Shown here piece after piece: positions 16,232 to 25,835 of a stretch of DNA of 60,909 bases. Each line of letters starts with the position of its first letter. The first letter of the stretch is position 1. The position numbers and the translations under genes are program-made. Where the stretch lies: assembly GCF_002798405.1 (NCBI RefSeq), contig NZ_PGGV01000039.1:6321-67229 (forward strand). Direction: 5' to 3'. The notes below the pieces were generated by a model. It ran no database searches. It was not told where the DNA came from and saw only the letters and a list, made by a program, of their open reading frames with translations. Source of the DNA: Glycomyces xiaoerkulensis. GTDB lineage: Bacteria; Actinomycetota; Actinomycetes; Mycobacteriales; Micromonosporaceae.

Positions 16232-17289
16232 GCACGCGGAGGTACATCCTGCTCGGCGGAGGAGCGGTCGCCGCCGCGGCGGCGGTCGCCGGGGCATTCA
16301 CGTTCCTCGGCACCGGGGGCTCCGAAGCCACGGCCGACGACTCGCCGGCGTCTACCGCCGACATCGAGCGCCGCGACATGGCTCGCACCGAGGACTTCGA
16401 CGGCACCCTGTCCTACGGCACGGTGTACGAGCTGGCGGGCCTGCTCCAGGGCACGGTGACCGACATGGCCGAGGCCGGGACGGTGCTGGAGCCGGGGACC
16501 GCCGCCTACTTCGTGAACAACGAGCCCGTGGTCGTCATGCAGGGCGAGCTGCCGATGTGGCGCGATCTGGTCCCCGGCACCGAGGGCCCGGACGTCCAAC
16601 AGTTGGAGCGGTTCCTGTCGGAGAACGGCTACGAGAACCGGTTCACCGCCGACGACTCCTACACCTGGGCCACGGCCGCGGCCGTGGAGGACTGGCAGGC
16701 CGACATCGGCATGGCCGAGACCGGCACGGTCCCGCTCGGATCGGTGGTGTTCCTGCCGCACACGATGCGGGTGGCCGAGCGGATCGCCTCCGTCGGGGAC
16801 CCGTCGAACGGCCCGATCCTCGGCTACACCCGGAACCAGCGGAGTGTGACGCTCGAACTGGAGGTGAGCGACCAGGACCTGGCCGAGGAGGAGATGGCGG
16901 TGACCGTCACGCTGCCGGACGGCACCGAGGTCGACGGCGAGGTCACCGATGTGAGCACCACCGTCTCCGGCGGCGGCTCCGATGAGGTCGCCTCCGGCGA
17001 GGAGGAGCCGACCACCATCGAGGTCACCGTGACCGTCGACGACGGGCCGCTCGGGGACCTGGAGTCCGCGCCGGTGACCGTGGAGCTGACCCGCGACGTC
17101 CACGAGGACGTGCTCGCCGTCCCGGTCGAGGCGCTGCTGGCGCTGCGCGAGGGCGGCTACGGGCTGGAGATCGCCGACGGCGGGGAGACCACCATCGTTC
17201 CCGTCGACACCGGCTTCTTCGAGCGGGGACTGGTCGAGGTCGAAGGCGACGGCCTGGACGAGGGCATGTCGGTGGTGGTCCCGGAATGA
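16228..17289 (+). CDS. MacA-like efflux adaptor with a peptidoglycan-binding domain
   Basis: 353 residues. One N-terminal membrane anchor or signal segment (about 6-28); then a beta-rich biotinyl-lipoyl-like part, and a peptidoglycan-binding-1 type segment [16 protein letters not shown] (about 128-143). The C-terminal beta-barrel/membrane-proximal part contains [10 protein letters not shown], the usual block of HlyD/MacA adaptors. Overlaps its neighbours by 4 bp on each side (ATGA both times). In monoderms this type joins MacB-type ABC proteins; the wall-binding domain may anchor the complex to peptidoglycan (inference). Confidence 0.87.
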   Translation: MSTRRYILLGGGAVAAAAAVAGAFTFLGTGGSEATADDSPASTADIERRDMARTEDFDGTLSYGTVYELAGLLQGTVTDMAEAGTVLEPGTAAYFVNNEPVVVMQGELPMWRDLVPGTEGPDVQQLERFLSENGYENRFTADDSYTWATAAAVEDWQADIGMAETGTVPLGSVVFLPHTMRVAERIASVGDPSNGPILGYTRNQRSVTLELEVSDQDLAEEEMAVTVTLPDGTEVDGEVTDVSTTVSGGGSDEVASGEEEPTTIEVTVTVDDGPLGDLESAPVTVELTRDVHEDVLAVPVEALLALREGGYGLEIADGGETTIVPVDTGFFERGLVEVEGDGLDEGMSVVVPE

Positions 17290-17954
17290 GCGTCGTGACG
17301 CTGGATTCGGTGACCAAGACCTACCCTGGCGTGACCGCGCTCGACGACGTCTCGCTCGGTATCGGCGACGGGGAGCTGGCGGCGATCGTCGGCCCCTCGG
17401 GCTCGGGGAAGTCGACCCTGCTGAACCTGGCCGGGACGCTGGACCGGCCCACCTCCGGGACGGTCCGCGTGGCCGGGCACGAGGTGGCGAATTTGTCGGA
17501 CAAGGAGGTCTCGCATGTGCGCGCGACCTCGCTGGGTTTCGTCTTCCAGTCCTTCCATCTCGCTCCGGGGGTGCCGATCCTGGACAACGTGGCCGACGGA
17601 CTGCTGTACTCCGGGATGCCGCGCGCCGGGCGGCGCGAGCGGGCCGCCGACGCGCTCGAGCGCGTCGACCTGGGCGACCGGGCCTCCAGTCGACCGCACG
17701 AGCTGTCCGGCGGGCAGCGCCAACGCGTCGCGATCGCCCGCGCGATCGTGGGCGAACCGGACCTGCTGCTGGCCGACGAACCGACCGGAAACCTCGACTC
17801 GGTGTCGGGCGAGTCGGTCATGAAACTGCTGCGCGAGCTGAACGGTGCGGGCACGACCGTGGTGGTCATCACCCACGATCGCGACATCGCGGCGAGTCTG
17901 CCGCGCCGCATCGAGATGCGCGACGGGCGGGTGGTGCGCGATGCGGTGGGCTGA
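17286..17954 (+). CDS. ABC transporter ATP-binding protein (MacB/LolD type)
   Basis: 222 residues. Walker [11 protein letters not shown]-loop FVFQSFHL, signature [14 protein letters not shown], Walker [13 protein letters not shown] and H-loop VVITHD are all canonical for the MacB/LolD/FtsE branch. It overlaps the adaptor gene by 4 bp and the permease gene by 14 bp. It drives the permease, probably in export or extraction of a compound from the membrane. Confidence 0.95.
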   Translation: MSVVTLDSVTKTYPGVTALDDVSLGIGDGELAAIVGPSGSGKSTLLNLAGTLDRPTSGTVRVAGHEVANLSDKEVSHVRATSLGFVFQSFHLAPGVPILDNVADGLLYSGMPRAGRRERAADALERVDLGDRASSRPHELSGGQRQRVAIARAIVGEPDLLLADEPTGNLDSVSGESVMKLLRELNGAGTTVVVITHDRDIAASLPRRIEMRDGRVVRDAVG

Positions 17955-19110
17955 CGTCTGGCGGACCGGCGCCTACGGGCTGCGCTCGCGGCCCCTGCGG
18001 GTGACACTGTCGGCCATCGGGATCGCGATCGGCATCGCCGCGATGGTCGCGGTGGTCGGCATCTCGGCGTCCTCGTCGGCGGATCTGAACCGGAAACTGG
18101 ACGCGTTGGGCACGAACCTGCTCACGGTCGGGCCGGGCCAGTCGATGTTCGGCGAGGAGTCGGAGCTTCCCCTGGCCTCGGAGGCCATGATCGAGCGGAT
18201 CGGCCCGGTGCTCGACACCTCGGCGGTGGGGGCGATCGACGCGTCGGTGTACCGGAACGACCTGATCCCCGAGGTGGAGACCGGCGGCATCACCGCCCGT
18301 GCCGCCCGCCTCGACCTGCTCGATGTGGTCGCGGGCGAGATGGCCGAGGGGCGGTGGCTCAGCGAGGCGACCGACGACTACCCGGCGGTGGTACTGGGAG
18401 CCGAGGCCGCCGAACGGCTCGGCGTGTCGGCGAACCCCGACGTGCAGATATGGCTGGGCGGCCAGTGGTTCACCGTGGTCGGGATTCTGGAGCCGGCGGA
18501 GCTGGCTCCGGAGCTGGACACCGCGGCGATCGTGGGCTGGGAGGCCGCTGAGGAGTACCTCGGATTCGACACCCACGCCACGACCGTCTACACCAGGGCC
18601 TCCGAGTCGGCGGTGTCGGACGTGCAGGCGGTCCTGGGCGCGACGGCCAACCCCGAGCACCCGGACGAAGTCGAGGTCTCGCGGCCTTCGGACGCCCTGG
18701 TGGCGGCCGAGGCCGCCGAGGAGACCTTCACCGGCCTGCTGCTCGGCTTGGGCGCGGTGGCGCTGCTGGTCGGCGGGGTCGGCGTCGCGAACACGATGGT
18801 GATATCGGTCCTGGAGCGGCGCGGCGAGATCGGCCTGCGGCGCTCCCTGGGAGCCACGCGCGGGAACGTGCGCAGCCAGTTCCTGGCCGAGTCGCTGCTG
18901 CTGTCGCTGCTGGGCGGCCTCGGCGGGGTCGTGCTCGGCTCGGCGATCACCGCCGCCTACGCCGCGTGGCAGGGCTGGCCGCCCACGGTCCCGGCGTGGG
19001 TCCTGGGCGGGGGCGTCGCGGCCACGGCCGCGATCGGGGCGATCGCCGGTCTCTACCCGGCGGTCAAGGCCGCCCGTCTGTCCCCCACCGAGGCGCTCAC
19101 CGCCCCGTAG
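17941..19110 (+). CDS. ABC transporter permease (MacB/FtsX type)
   Basis: 389 residues. One N-terminal helix (about 20-45) is followed by a large extracytoplasmic MacB-PCD-like domain (about 50-255) and three C-terminal helices containing the FtsX block [23 protein letters not shown]. This is the standard MacB permease architecture. Last gene of the lipoprotein-adaptor-ATPase-permease operon; a strong hairpin follows at once. Confidence 0.93.
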   Translation: MRWADVWRTGAYGLRSRPLRVTLSAIGIAIGIAAMVAVVGISASSSADLNRKLDALGTNLLTVGPGQSMFGEESELPLASEAMIERIGPVLDTSAVGAIDASVYRNDLIPEVETGGITARAARLDLLDVVAGEMAEGRWLSEATDDYPAVVLGAEAAERLGVSANPDVQIWLGGQWFTVVGILEPAELAPELDTAAIVGWEAAEEYLGFDTHATTVYTRASESAVSDVQAVLGATANPEHPDEVEVSRPSDALVAAEAAEETFTGLLLGLGAVALLVGGVGVANTMVISVLERRGEIGLRRSLGATRGNVRSQFLAESLLLSLLGGLGGVVLGSAITAAYAAWQGWPPTVPAWVLGGGVAATAAIGAIAGLYPAVKAARLSPTEALTAP

Positions 19111-19113
19111 GGC

Positions 19114-19141
19114 GCGGCGGCCCGCCTTCGCGGGCCGCCGC
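19114..19141 (+). terminator. Terminator-like hairpin of the MacAB-like operon
   Basis: Perfect 12-bp GC stem, GCGGCGGCCCGC (19114-19125) and GCGGGCCGCCGC (19130-19141), with a CTTC tetraloop, starting 4 bp after the TAG. No U-tract. The convergent AraC gene ends at 19169, so it may act both ways. Confidence 0.7.
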
Positions 19142-19168
19142 TCTCCTGCGCCGAATGGAAGGAGCCGA

Positions 19169-20020
19169 TCATGCGGGCACTTCGTGCCGGGGCCACGCGA
19201 CGTCGTCGACGGTCAGCCACGGCGCTCCGGACAAGGCCGCCGGGGTCGCTCCGGTGAACGCCTTGACCTCGCGCTGCAGGTGGGACTGGTCGCTGTAGCC
19301 GCTCTCGAACGCGACCCAGGCCGCGGCCTCGCCCGCGACCAGGCGGTGGGCGGCGTGGTCGAAGCGGGCCAGCTTGGCGGCCTGCTTGGGCGACAGACCG
19401 ATCTGCGTGCGGAACCTGGACCACAGGCGCTTGCGGCTCCATCCGATCTCGGCGGCCAGGCGGTCGACCCGGACCCGGCCGCGGCTGTGGACGATCCGGT
19501 TCCAGGCCAGGGCCGCCTCCGGTTCCACCGGGTGCCGTCCCTGACCGCGACGGGCGAGGACGGCCTCGACCAGCGCGAAGCGGTCCTCCCATGAGGAGGA
19601 CTCGGCCAGTTGCTCGCTGATCCGGCGCGCCTCGCGGCCCCACAGGTCGTCGAGTGCCACCGTGGCGCCGTCCAGGTCGCCGGGGTCGGTGCCCAGGACC
19701 GCGCGCGCGAGCGGCGGGGACAGGCGCACCTGCACGCATTCGATGTGCTCCCCATGCACCCGGACCGTGCCGCCGAACCCGCTTCCGAGCCCGGCGACGA
19801 GGTTGCCGCACTGCCGCCGCCCGGCGGCCTCGTCCACGACGGGGCGTCCCGCACCGAACTCCAGGACCAGCGTCACGGCCGGGTGCGGGATCATGCGGAG
19901 GCCGGTCAGGCGGCGGACGCCGAATCCGGCCATGCCGACGCCGGGCACCCGGCCGGGCCGTCCCGGAGTCGCGACGTCCCACTCGGCCGGGTCGGCCCGT
20001 TCGCCCGCACTGGAACGCAT
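19169..20020 (-). CDS. AraC family transcriptional regulator
   Basis: 283 residues. The N-terminal half has an effector/cupin-like region; the C-terminal AraC HTH (about 185-270) reads RLAAEIGWSRKRLWSRFRTQIGLSP and FESGYSDQSHLQREVKAFTG, the typical pair of helices. The ATG lies six bases after a minus-strand TAGAAT, indicating a leaderless transcript. It is divergent from the alpha/beta hydrolase with only 76 bp between the start codons. Confidence 0.9.
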   Translation of the reverse strand: MRSSAGERADPAEWDVATPGRPGRVPGVGMAGFGVRRLTGLRMIPHPAVTLVLEFGAGRPVVDEAAGRRQCGNLVAGLGSGFGGTVRVHGEHIECVQVRLSPPLARAVLGTDPGDLDGATVALDDLWGREARRISEQLAESSSWEDRFALVEAVLARRGQGRHPVEPEAALAWNRIVHSRGRVRVDRLAAEIGWSRKRLWSRFRTQIGLSPKQAAKLARFDHAAHRLVAGEAAAWVAFESGYSDQSHLQREVKAFTGATPAALSGAPWLTVDDVAWPRHEVPA

Positions 20021-20096
20021 CCGCCCATTCTATGCGCCGACCGGGCAGGAACATTCCTCCAAGACCCCGGCGCTTGCCCCGGGCGACCATGGCCTC
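20021..20096. promoter_or_regulatory. Divergent leaderless promoter region (AraC / hydrolase)
   Basis: On the minus strand TAGAAT (20032-20027) lies six bases before the ATG at 20020. On the plus strand a weaker GACCAT (20085-20090) lies six bases before the ATG at 20097. Both start codons therefore coincide with the expected transcription starts, and one operator here could control both genes. Confidence 0.5.
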
Positions 20097-20939
20097 ATGA
20101 CTGATGAAGAACCGCAGGTGAAAGGCGACTCCGAGACCACCGAGGGAACGCTCCTGCCTCTGGAGGACGGCGACATCCACGCGCGCGACGACGGTCCCCC
20201 GGACGCTCCGGCGCTCCTGCTGGTCCACGGTTCGGCCGCGTCGGGCCGTTCGTGGGACGCGCTGGTACCGCTGCTGACGGCGTCCCATCGCGTCATCCGG
20301 ATCGACCTGCTCGGATGCGGCCGGTCGGCCAAGCCGGACGACGGCACCTACTCGATACCCGACCAGGGACGCCGGGCCGGACAGGCGCTGGACCGTCTCG
20401 GCATCGAGCGGGCCGTGGCGGTCGGCCATTCCAGCGGCGGCATGGTCGCCGCCTCACTCGCCGAGCAGCGGCCCGAGCTGGTGGACGCGCTCGCGCTCGT
20501 CAGCACCGGTCCGGACATGGGGGCCTTCATCGCGCCGGAACCGGCCGGGATCGGGCCCTCGCACTGGCCGCCGGACGAGGAGCAGGTCCGCCGGCTCGCC
20601 GCCACCGGCTTCAGCCGCGACGGCTTCCGGGTCCCGCAATCGATTGTGGACGACGTTCGCGGGATGACCTTCCACTCGTTCGCCGCCACCACGCAGGCGG
20701 CCGACCACTACCTGGAGCAGCGGACGCTGCCCGACCGTCTGGCGGACGTCGGCAAGCCGCTGCTGGTGATCTTCGGCGAGCACGACCGGCGATGGCGGTC
20801 CTCGTCGGCCGCCGACTACCGCGCCGTCCCGGGCGCGGAAGTCGACCGGCTGCCCGGGGTCGGACACTCCCCGATCCTGGAGGATCCGCCGCGGACGGCC
20901 GAACTGCTGCTGGCCTTCACCGCCCGGCGGAGGGTGTAG
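20097..20939 (+). CDS. Alpha/beta hydrolase
   Basis: 280 residues. Oxyanion motif VHGSAASG, nucleophile elbow GHSSGG, acid in FGEHD and histidine in GVGHSP complete the triad. The DLLGCGRSAKP loop is typical of the haloperoxidase/epoxide hydrolase-like branch. The first 30 residues are acidic and poorly conserved in appearance, so the start is less certain than the fold. Probably regulated by the divergent AraC protein. Confidence 0.88.
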   Translation: MTDEEPQVKGDSETTEGTLLPLEDGDIHARDDGPPDAPALLLVHGSAASGRSWDALVPLLTASHRVIRIDLLGCGRSAKPDDGTYSIPDQGRRAGQALDRLGIERAVAVGHSSGGMVAASLAEQRPELVDALALVSTGPDMGAFIAPEPAGIGPSHWPPDEEQVRRLAATGFSRDGFRVPQSIVDDVRGMTFHSFAATTQAADHYLEQRTLPDRLADVGKPLLVIFGEHDRRWRSSSAADYRAVPGAEVDRLPGVGHSPILEDPPRTAELLLAFTARRRV

Positions 20940-21039
20940 CGGCCGCGACCGGAGCACTCGTATGTTGTCCAGGTCACGTCATGCCGTGAGAGGATCGCCT
21001 TGACCCTGACACGGTGAGATGGGCTGGACTGATGTGGCC

Positions 21040-21870
21040 ATGTTGAGTATCGGAGATCTCGCCCGCCACGCCCGGGTGTCGGTGAGGATGCTGCGCCACT
21101 ACGACGCCGAGGGCCTGGTGCGTCCCCAGCACGTGGACCCGTCCACCGGGTACCGCTGGTATTCGGCCTCGCAGGTGGGGCGGGTGAACGCGCTGGTCGC
21201 CCTGAAGGAGCTGGGCTTCACGCTCGCCCAGTGCCGCGCCATCCTCGACGAGGAGGTCCCGGCCGAACGGCTCCACCGGATGCTGCGCACGCGGCACGCC
21301 GAGCTGGAGCAGCGGATCGAGACCGACACCCGGCGGCTGCAAGAGGTGGGCAGGCGTCTTCGATCGATCGAAAGAGGACTGACCATGACCAACGACACGC
21401 TCGAGTTCAAGCCGCTGCCGGCGCTGCGACTCGCCCAGATCGCCGCACAGGTCAACGACACCACCGAGATCGGCCACGCCATCGCGCCGCTGTTCGAGAC
21501 GCTCAAGGACCGCCTGGCGGCGGCGGGCGTCGCCGTCGAGAGCGGCGGCGTCCGCACCTACTACGGGCGGCCCGACGGCTCGAAGATCGACATCGCCGCC
21601 GCCGTCCCGATCGGCGAGGAGTTCGGCGGCGCCGAGGGCGTCGAGGTCGTCGACCTCCCGGCCGAGGCCAGGGGCGCGGCGGTGATCCACCGCGGGCCGG
21701 CCGCCGAGATCGCCGACGCCTGGTCGACCTTCGACGTCGCGCTCGAAGAGCACGGCCTGACCTCGCACGGCCTGCACCGCCAGGTCCACCTGGACGGCCC
21801 GCCGAACGACCCCCGGGCGGTCGAGCTGCAGTGCCCGGTCCGCGAGCACCCCTGCCCGGCGCCGGACTGA
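21040..21870 (+). CDS. MerR family regulator with GyrI-like effector domain (BmrR type)
   Basis: 276 residues. The N-terminal MerR winged helix reads MLSIGDLARHARVSVRMLR, with YDAEGLVRP and GYRWYS. A coiled-coil dimerisation helix follows (about 75-120). The C-terminal GyrI/BmrR-like ligand domain (about 125-270) ends with VELQCPV. The start at 21040 gives the family's usual N-terminus; an in-frame ATG at 21019 is possible. A TTGACC-like element lies near 21000. Probably a multidrug-type activator; no transporter is adjacent, so targets are unknown. Confidence 0.88.
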   Translation: MLSIGDLARHARVSVRMLRHYDAEGLVRPQHVDPSTGYRWYSASQVGRVNALVALKELGFTLAQCRAILDEEVPAERLHRMLRTRHAELEQRIETDTRRLQEVGRRLRSIERGLTMTNDTLEFKPLPALRLAQIAAQVNDTTEIGHAIAPLFETLKDRLAAAGVAVESGGVRTYYGRPDGSKIDIAAAVPIGEEFGGAEGVEVVDLPAEARGAAVIHRGPAAEIADAWSTFDVALEEHGLTSHGLHRQVHLDGPPNDPRAVELQCPVREHPCPAPD

Positions 21871-21887
21871 ACGTGATCGGCGGCCGG

Positions 21888-22811
21888 TCAGGCGCGGTCG
21901 AGCGCCAGGCGGGCCGGTTCGCTGCCGCAGACCGGCGTGTCCTTGAGCAGCTCCAGCAGGTGGGCGGCCGGGGCCTCGGCGTGGCCTCCGGTCGTCGAAA
22001 CCACCGAGACGGTCCACTCCGGAACCCCGCCGTCCGCCAGCGGTAGGGCGCGCAGCCCGGCCGCCTGCGGCTTGGCGGCGACGTGCTTCGGCACCACCGC
22101 GATGCCGAGTCCGCGGTTGACCAGGTCCAGCAGGGTGTGGACGTCGTTGACCGAGCACCGGACCCGCCGGTGCACGCCGTGCGAGGCGAATGCGGCCTCG
22201 TTCAGCGTGCGGATGCCCCAGGCCGGACCGAAGTCGATGAAGTCCTCCTCGTCCAGCGCCTCCCAGGGTATCGAGGCGCGGGTGCCGAGCGGGTGGTCCG
22301 GCGGCGGCAGGACGACCAGCGGTTCCCGGCCGATCTCGGTGTGCGGCAGCGCGCTGAGGTGCCGGTCGGTGGCGACGAAGGCGACGTCGAGCTCGCTGGA
22401 CCTGAGCATGCCGAGCAGGTCGTGCGAACCGCACTGCGTGAAGTGGGTCTCCACCTGCGGGTGGCGGCGGTGGAACCGGTCGAGCAGGGCCGCGACGTCG
22501 ACCAGGCCGAGGCACTGCTCGGACCCGATCCGGAGCGACCCGGAAACGGCGCGGCTGGCCTTCACCACCGCGTCGCGCGCGTCGGCGGCCTCCTTGAGCA
22601 TCGACCGCGCATACGGCAGCAGCGCGAACCCGGCCTCGGTGGGCTCGACCCGGCGCGTGGTCCGGACGAACAGGCCGGTGCCGAGCTCCTCTTCGAGGCC
22701 GCGGATCGCCGCCGACAGGCCCGACTGCGAGATCCCGGTGAGCTCGGCGGCGCGAGTGAAGTGCCTCTCATCGGCGAGCGCCACCAGGTATTCCATTTGC
22801 CGCAGATCCAT
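21888..22811 (-). CDS. LysR family transcriptional regulator
   Basis: 307 residues. The N-terminal winged HTH (about 1-60) reads FTRAAELTGISQSGLSAAI with the EEELGTGLFVR wing. The substrate-binding domain spans about 90-295. It is divergent from the aldo-keto reductase operon with 152 bp between starts, the usual arrangement for a LysR protein controlling its neighbour. Confidence 0.93.
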   Translation of the reverse strand: MDLRQMEYLVALADERHFTRAAELTGISQSGLSAAIRGLEEELGTGLFVRTTRRVEPTEAGFALLPYARSMLKEAADARDAVVKASRAVSGSLRIGSEQCLGLVDVAALLDRFHRRHPQVETHFTQCGSHDLLGMLRSSELDVAFVATDRHLSALPHTEIGREPLVVLPPPDHPLGTRASIPWEALDEEDFIDFGPAWGIRTLNEAAFASHGVHRRVRCSVNDVHTLLDLVNRGLGIAVVPKHVAAKPQAAGLRALPLADGGVPEWTVSVVSTTGGHAEAPAAHLLELLKDTPVCGSEPARLALDRA

Positions 22812-22852
22812 GATCGATGCCCCGTGCTTCTGAATCCCATAAGTAGCAGTTA

Positions 22853-22882
22853 TTGGACTTCTAGATTACCGGTTCCTAGGAT
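22853..22882 (+). promoter_or_regulatory. Promoter of the aldo-keto reductase operon
   Basis: TTGGAC (22853-22858) and TAGGAT (22877-22882) are separated by 18 bp, a good vegetative-type promoter. The AT-rich area from 22842, including TCTAGA, is where a divergently encoded LysR protein would bind. Confidence 0.6.
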
Positions 22883-22963
22883 GTCCAGGGTCAGCCAGCC
22901 CCCGCGGCGATCACCGCATCGACGTGCCCCAGGGCATCCCATCCGGCATCAAGGAGAGCAGCC

Positions 22964-23824
22964 ATGCAGCAGCGCACCATCGGCGACCGCCGCGTCTCGG
23001 CGATCGGCCTCGGCGGCATGCCGATGTCCATCGAGGGCCGCCCCGACGCCGACCGGTCGATCACCACCATCCACGCCGCGCTCGACGCCGGCGTCAACTT
23101 CATCGACACCGCCGACGCCTACCACCGCGACGCCGGCGAAGTCGGCCACAACGAGGAGCTCATCGCCCGCGCGCTGCGCGGACGCGGCGCCGGAGCCGAC
23201 GAGGTCCTCGTCGCGACCAAAGGCGGCCACCTGCGCCCCGGCGACGGAAGCTGGACCCAGAACGGCCGCCCCGAATACCTCAAGCAGGCCGCCCGGGACT
23301 CGGCCAAGCGACTCGGCGTCGAGGCGATCGGCCTGTACCAGTTCCACCGGCCCGACCCCGAGGTGCCCTACGCCGACTCGATCGGCGCCCTCCGCGACCT
23401 GCTCGACGAGGGCACCATCCGGATGGCCGGGATCTCGAACGCGAACATCGACCAGATCGAGGAGGCCAACGAGATCCTCGGCGGCCGCCTCGCCTCGGTC
23501 CAGAACCAGTTCTCGCCGCGCTTCCTGTCCAGCCTCGAAGAGCTCGAACACTGCGCCAGGCTCGGCATCGCCTTCCTGCCGTGGAGCCCGCTCGGCGGCA
23601 TCGCCAACGCCCCCGAGCTGGCCGACCGGCACGCCGCCTTCCGGTCGGTCGCCGAGGAACTCGGCGTCAGCGTCTACCAGGCGACGCTCGCATGGGAACT
23701 CGCGCTCTCCCCGGTGGTCGTCCCGATCCCGGGCGCCTCGCGCCCCGAGAGCATCCGCGACTCCGCCGGCGCCGCCGAGGTCGAGCTGACCGACGACCAG
23801 CTCGCCCGCCTCATCGCGGCCTGA
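22964..23824 (+). CDS. Aldo/keto reductase
   Basis: 286 residues. Start IGLGGMPMS; catalytic tetrad Asp in FIDTADAY with Tyr of DAYHRDA, Lys in VATKGG and His in QFHRPDP. NADPH-binding C-terminal block VVPIPGASRPESI. This is the yeast/plant-type AKR11/13-like architecture, an NADPH-dependent carbonyl reductase. Followed after 32 bp by a second, different aldo/keto reductase. Confidence 0.93.
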   Translation: MQQRTIGDRRVSAIGLGGMPMSIEGRPDADRSITTIHAALDAGVNFIDTADAYHRDAGEVGHNEELIARALRGRGAGADEVLVATKGGHLRPGDGSWTQNGRPEYLKQAARDSAKRLGVEAIGLYQFHRPDPEVPYADSIGALRDLLDEGTIRMAGISNANIDQIEEANEILGGRLASVQNQFSPRFLSSLEELEHCARLGIAFLPWSPLGGIANAPELADRHAAFRSVAEELGVSVYQATLAWELALSPVVVPIPGASRPESIRDSAGAAEVELTDDQLARLIAA

Positions 23825-23856
23825 CCGCCCACTCCACCGACGACGAGGACAACTCC

Positions 23857-24789
23857 ATGAAGACCTTCACCATGCCCGGCACCGAGATCACCGCACCGAA
23901 CGTGGTGCTCGGCCTCATGCGCATCCCCGACAAGACCGACGAAGAGATCCGCACCCTGGTGCGCACCGCCACCGATGCGGGCATCTCCTTCCTCGACCAC
24001 GCCGACGTCTACGGCCACGACCTCCACGGCTGCGAGCGCCGCTTCGGCGAGGCGATGCGCCTGACCGCCTCCGAGCGGGAGCGGCTGACCATCCAGACCA
24101 AGGCCGGCATCGTCAAGGACGGCCCGTACTTCGACTTCTCCTACGAGCACCTCGTCGAGTCGGTGAACGGATCCCTGGCCGCGCTCGGCACCGACTACAT
24201 CGACATCCTCCTGCTGCACCGGCCCGACGCCCTGGTCGAGCCCGAGGAGGTGGCCCGCGCCTTCGACGAGCTCGCCGCCGCCGGCAAGGTCCGCGCCTTC
24301 GGCGTCTCGAACCACACTCCCAGGCAGATCGACCTGCTGCGCAAATACGTCAACCAGCCTCTGGTGGCCAACCAGGTGCAGCTCTCGATCACCCACGCCC
24401 CGCTGCTGGCTCAGGGTGTGGCCGCGAACATGCAGGGGCTCGACCAGTCGATCAGCCGCGACGACGGGCTGATCGACTATTGCAGGCTGCACGACATCAC
24501 CGTGCAGGCCTGGTCGCCGTTCACCGCCGGTTTCTTCGACGGGCCGTTCCTGGGTTCGGACCGGTATCCGGAGCTGAACCGCGCCATCGACCGGCTGGCG
24601 GCGAAGTACGGTGTGCCGCCGCTGGCGATCGCCACCGCCTGGATCACTCGCCACCCGGCGAACATGCAGGTGGTCATCGGCACCACCAACCCCGAGCGGG
24701 TGGCGGCCTCGGCCCAGGGCTCCGAGGTCCCGCTGACCCGGGCGGAGTGGTACGAGCTGTTCCGCGCCGCCGGATACACCGTGCCGTAG
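23857..24789 (+). CDS. Aldo/keto reductase (YdhF-like)
   Basis: 310 residues, with GAGGA upstream of the ATG. Catalytic residues appear in FLDHADVYG (Asp, Tyr), QTKAGI (Lys) and LLHRPDALV (His). The Asp-His-Ala-Asp version and VIGTTNPERV resemble E. coli YdhF-type reductases. It differs from the upstream AKR in both motif set and length, so this is a two-enzyme operon, not a recent duplication. Substrate unknown. Confidence 0.92.
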   Translation: MKTFTMPGTEITAPNVVLGLMRIPDKTDEEIRTLVRTATDAGISFLDHADVYGHDLHGCERRFGEAMRLTASERERLTIQTKAGIVKDGPYFDFSYEHLVESVNGSLAALGTDYIDILLLHRPDALVEPEEVARAFDELAAAGKVRAFGVSNHTPRQIDLLRKYVNQPLVANQVQLSITHAPLLAQGVAANMQGLDQSISRDDGLIDYCRLHDITVQAWSPFTAGFFDGPFLGSDRYPELNRAIDRLAAKYGVPPLAIATAWITRHPANMQVVIGTTNPERVAASAQGSEVPLTRAEWYELFRAAGYTVP

Positions 24790-24809
24790 GCCCCGGTTGG
24801 CCGGGCTAC
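24786..24809. terminator. Short hairpin overlapping the reductase stop
   Basis: GTAGGCCCCGG (24786-24796) and CCGGGCTAC (24801-24809) pair across a TTGG loop with a bulge. It overlaps the TAG of the AKR gene and the stop of the convergent gene at 24806. Weak evidence. Confidence 0.35.
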
Positions 24810-25651
24810 GCCCGGCCGAAGTCCGCCGTGGCGGCCCAGTCGGCGAAGGACACCGCCTCGCGGCCCAGCACCTGCTTCACGCCGTCGGCCACCTCGCCGA
24901 TCCCGCCTTCGCGCATGAGCTGGTACATCGCCTCGAGGAACCCGATGAGTTCCTCCGGCGCGCCCGCCGACCGCAACCGCGCCGAGTGGGCTTCGGGGCC
25001 TTCGTACCGGAAGGACACCTCCATGCCGGTGGCCTCCGAGATCGCGGCCACCGCTTCGGCGTATGTCAGCGCTTCGGGGCCGGACAGTTCGTAGATCCGG
25101 CCGTGGTGGCCGTCCTCGGTCAGGACCGCGGCGGCGACGGCGGCGATGTCGTCGGCGTCGATGAACGGCTCGGCGGCGTCGTCCAGCGGCAGCGCGAGCT
25201 CGCCCGCGTGCAGCTCGTCAAGGTGGATGCCTTCGTTGAAGTTCTGGTTGAAGTTGTTGGGCTGCAGCACCGTCCAGGTGGCGTCGGTCTTCTGCACGGC
25301 CTCCTGGGCCGCGTGCATGCCGATCGTCCCGGGTTCGATGCCCAGCAGCTCGGTCAGGAGGTGGATGCGCCGCCCGGCTTGGGCGACCAGGCGGCTCGCA
25401 CCTGCCTTGACCGCCTCGGCGGCGAACTCATCGGCCGGGAAGGGCTCGTCGGGCGGGATGATGTAGACCGCCCCGACGCCTTCGAGCGCCGCCGCCCAGG
25501 TGGACCGGTCGAACCAGTCGAACGGGACCGCCGTGCTGCGGGAGACCGGGCGGACGTCGTGCCCGGCCGTCCGCAGGCGTTCGGTGAGTCGGCGGCCGAC
25601 CTTGCCGGTGGCGCCGGTGACGAGAATGGTGGATTCGTTCCTGTCTGCCAT
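24806..25651 (-). CDS. NmrA-like NAD(P)-binding reductase
   Basis: 281 residues. The N-terminal dinucleotide motif TGATGKVGRRL (about 12-22) is followed by an atypical SDR core without a clear YxxxK, as in NmrA/QOR2-type atypical SDRs. The segments LQPNNFNQNF and DADDIAAVAAAVL are typical of this subgroup. It may be a quinone reductase or a redox-sensing protein. Convergent with the reductase operon. Confidence 0.85.
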   Translation of the reverse strand: MADRNESTILVTGATGKVGRRLTERLRTAGHDVRPVSRSTAVPFDWFDRSTWAAALEGVGAVYIIPPDEPFPADEFAAEAVKAGASRLVAQAGRRIHLLTELLGIEPGTIGMHAAQEAVQKTDATWTVLQPNNFNQNFNEGIHLDELHAGELALPLDDAAEPFIDADDIAAVAAAVLTEDGHHGRIYELSGPEALTYAEAVAAISEATGMEVSFRYEGPEAHSARLRSAGAPEELIGFLEAMYQLMREGGIGEVADGVKQVLGREAVSFADWAATADFGRA

Positions 25652-25792
25652 GGAACCCAGTCAACTCCCCCGACGCGCGAGCTCACATGTCCCAGACGCC
25701 ACGGTCCATGCGGATGCGTCTACGGCGGCGCTCCATCGACTCCGCTGTACTCGCCGGTACGGCACTGCCTCGGGCCGGTCGGTCCGGCGACG

Positions 25793-25798
25793 TAGCAT
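25793..25798 (+). promoter_or_regulatory. Probable -10 (TAGCAT) of the mcrBC operon
   Basis: TAGCAT about 38 bases upstream of the McrB start, with a GAAAGG ribosome site in between (25823-25828). No clear -35. Confidence 0.4.
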
Positions 25799-25835
25799 GA
25801 GGACAGAGAGCTGCGGAGCACCGAAAGGTTGGCTT

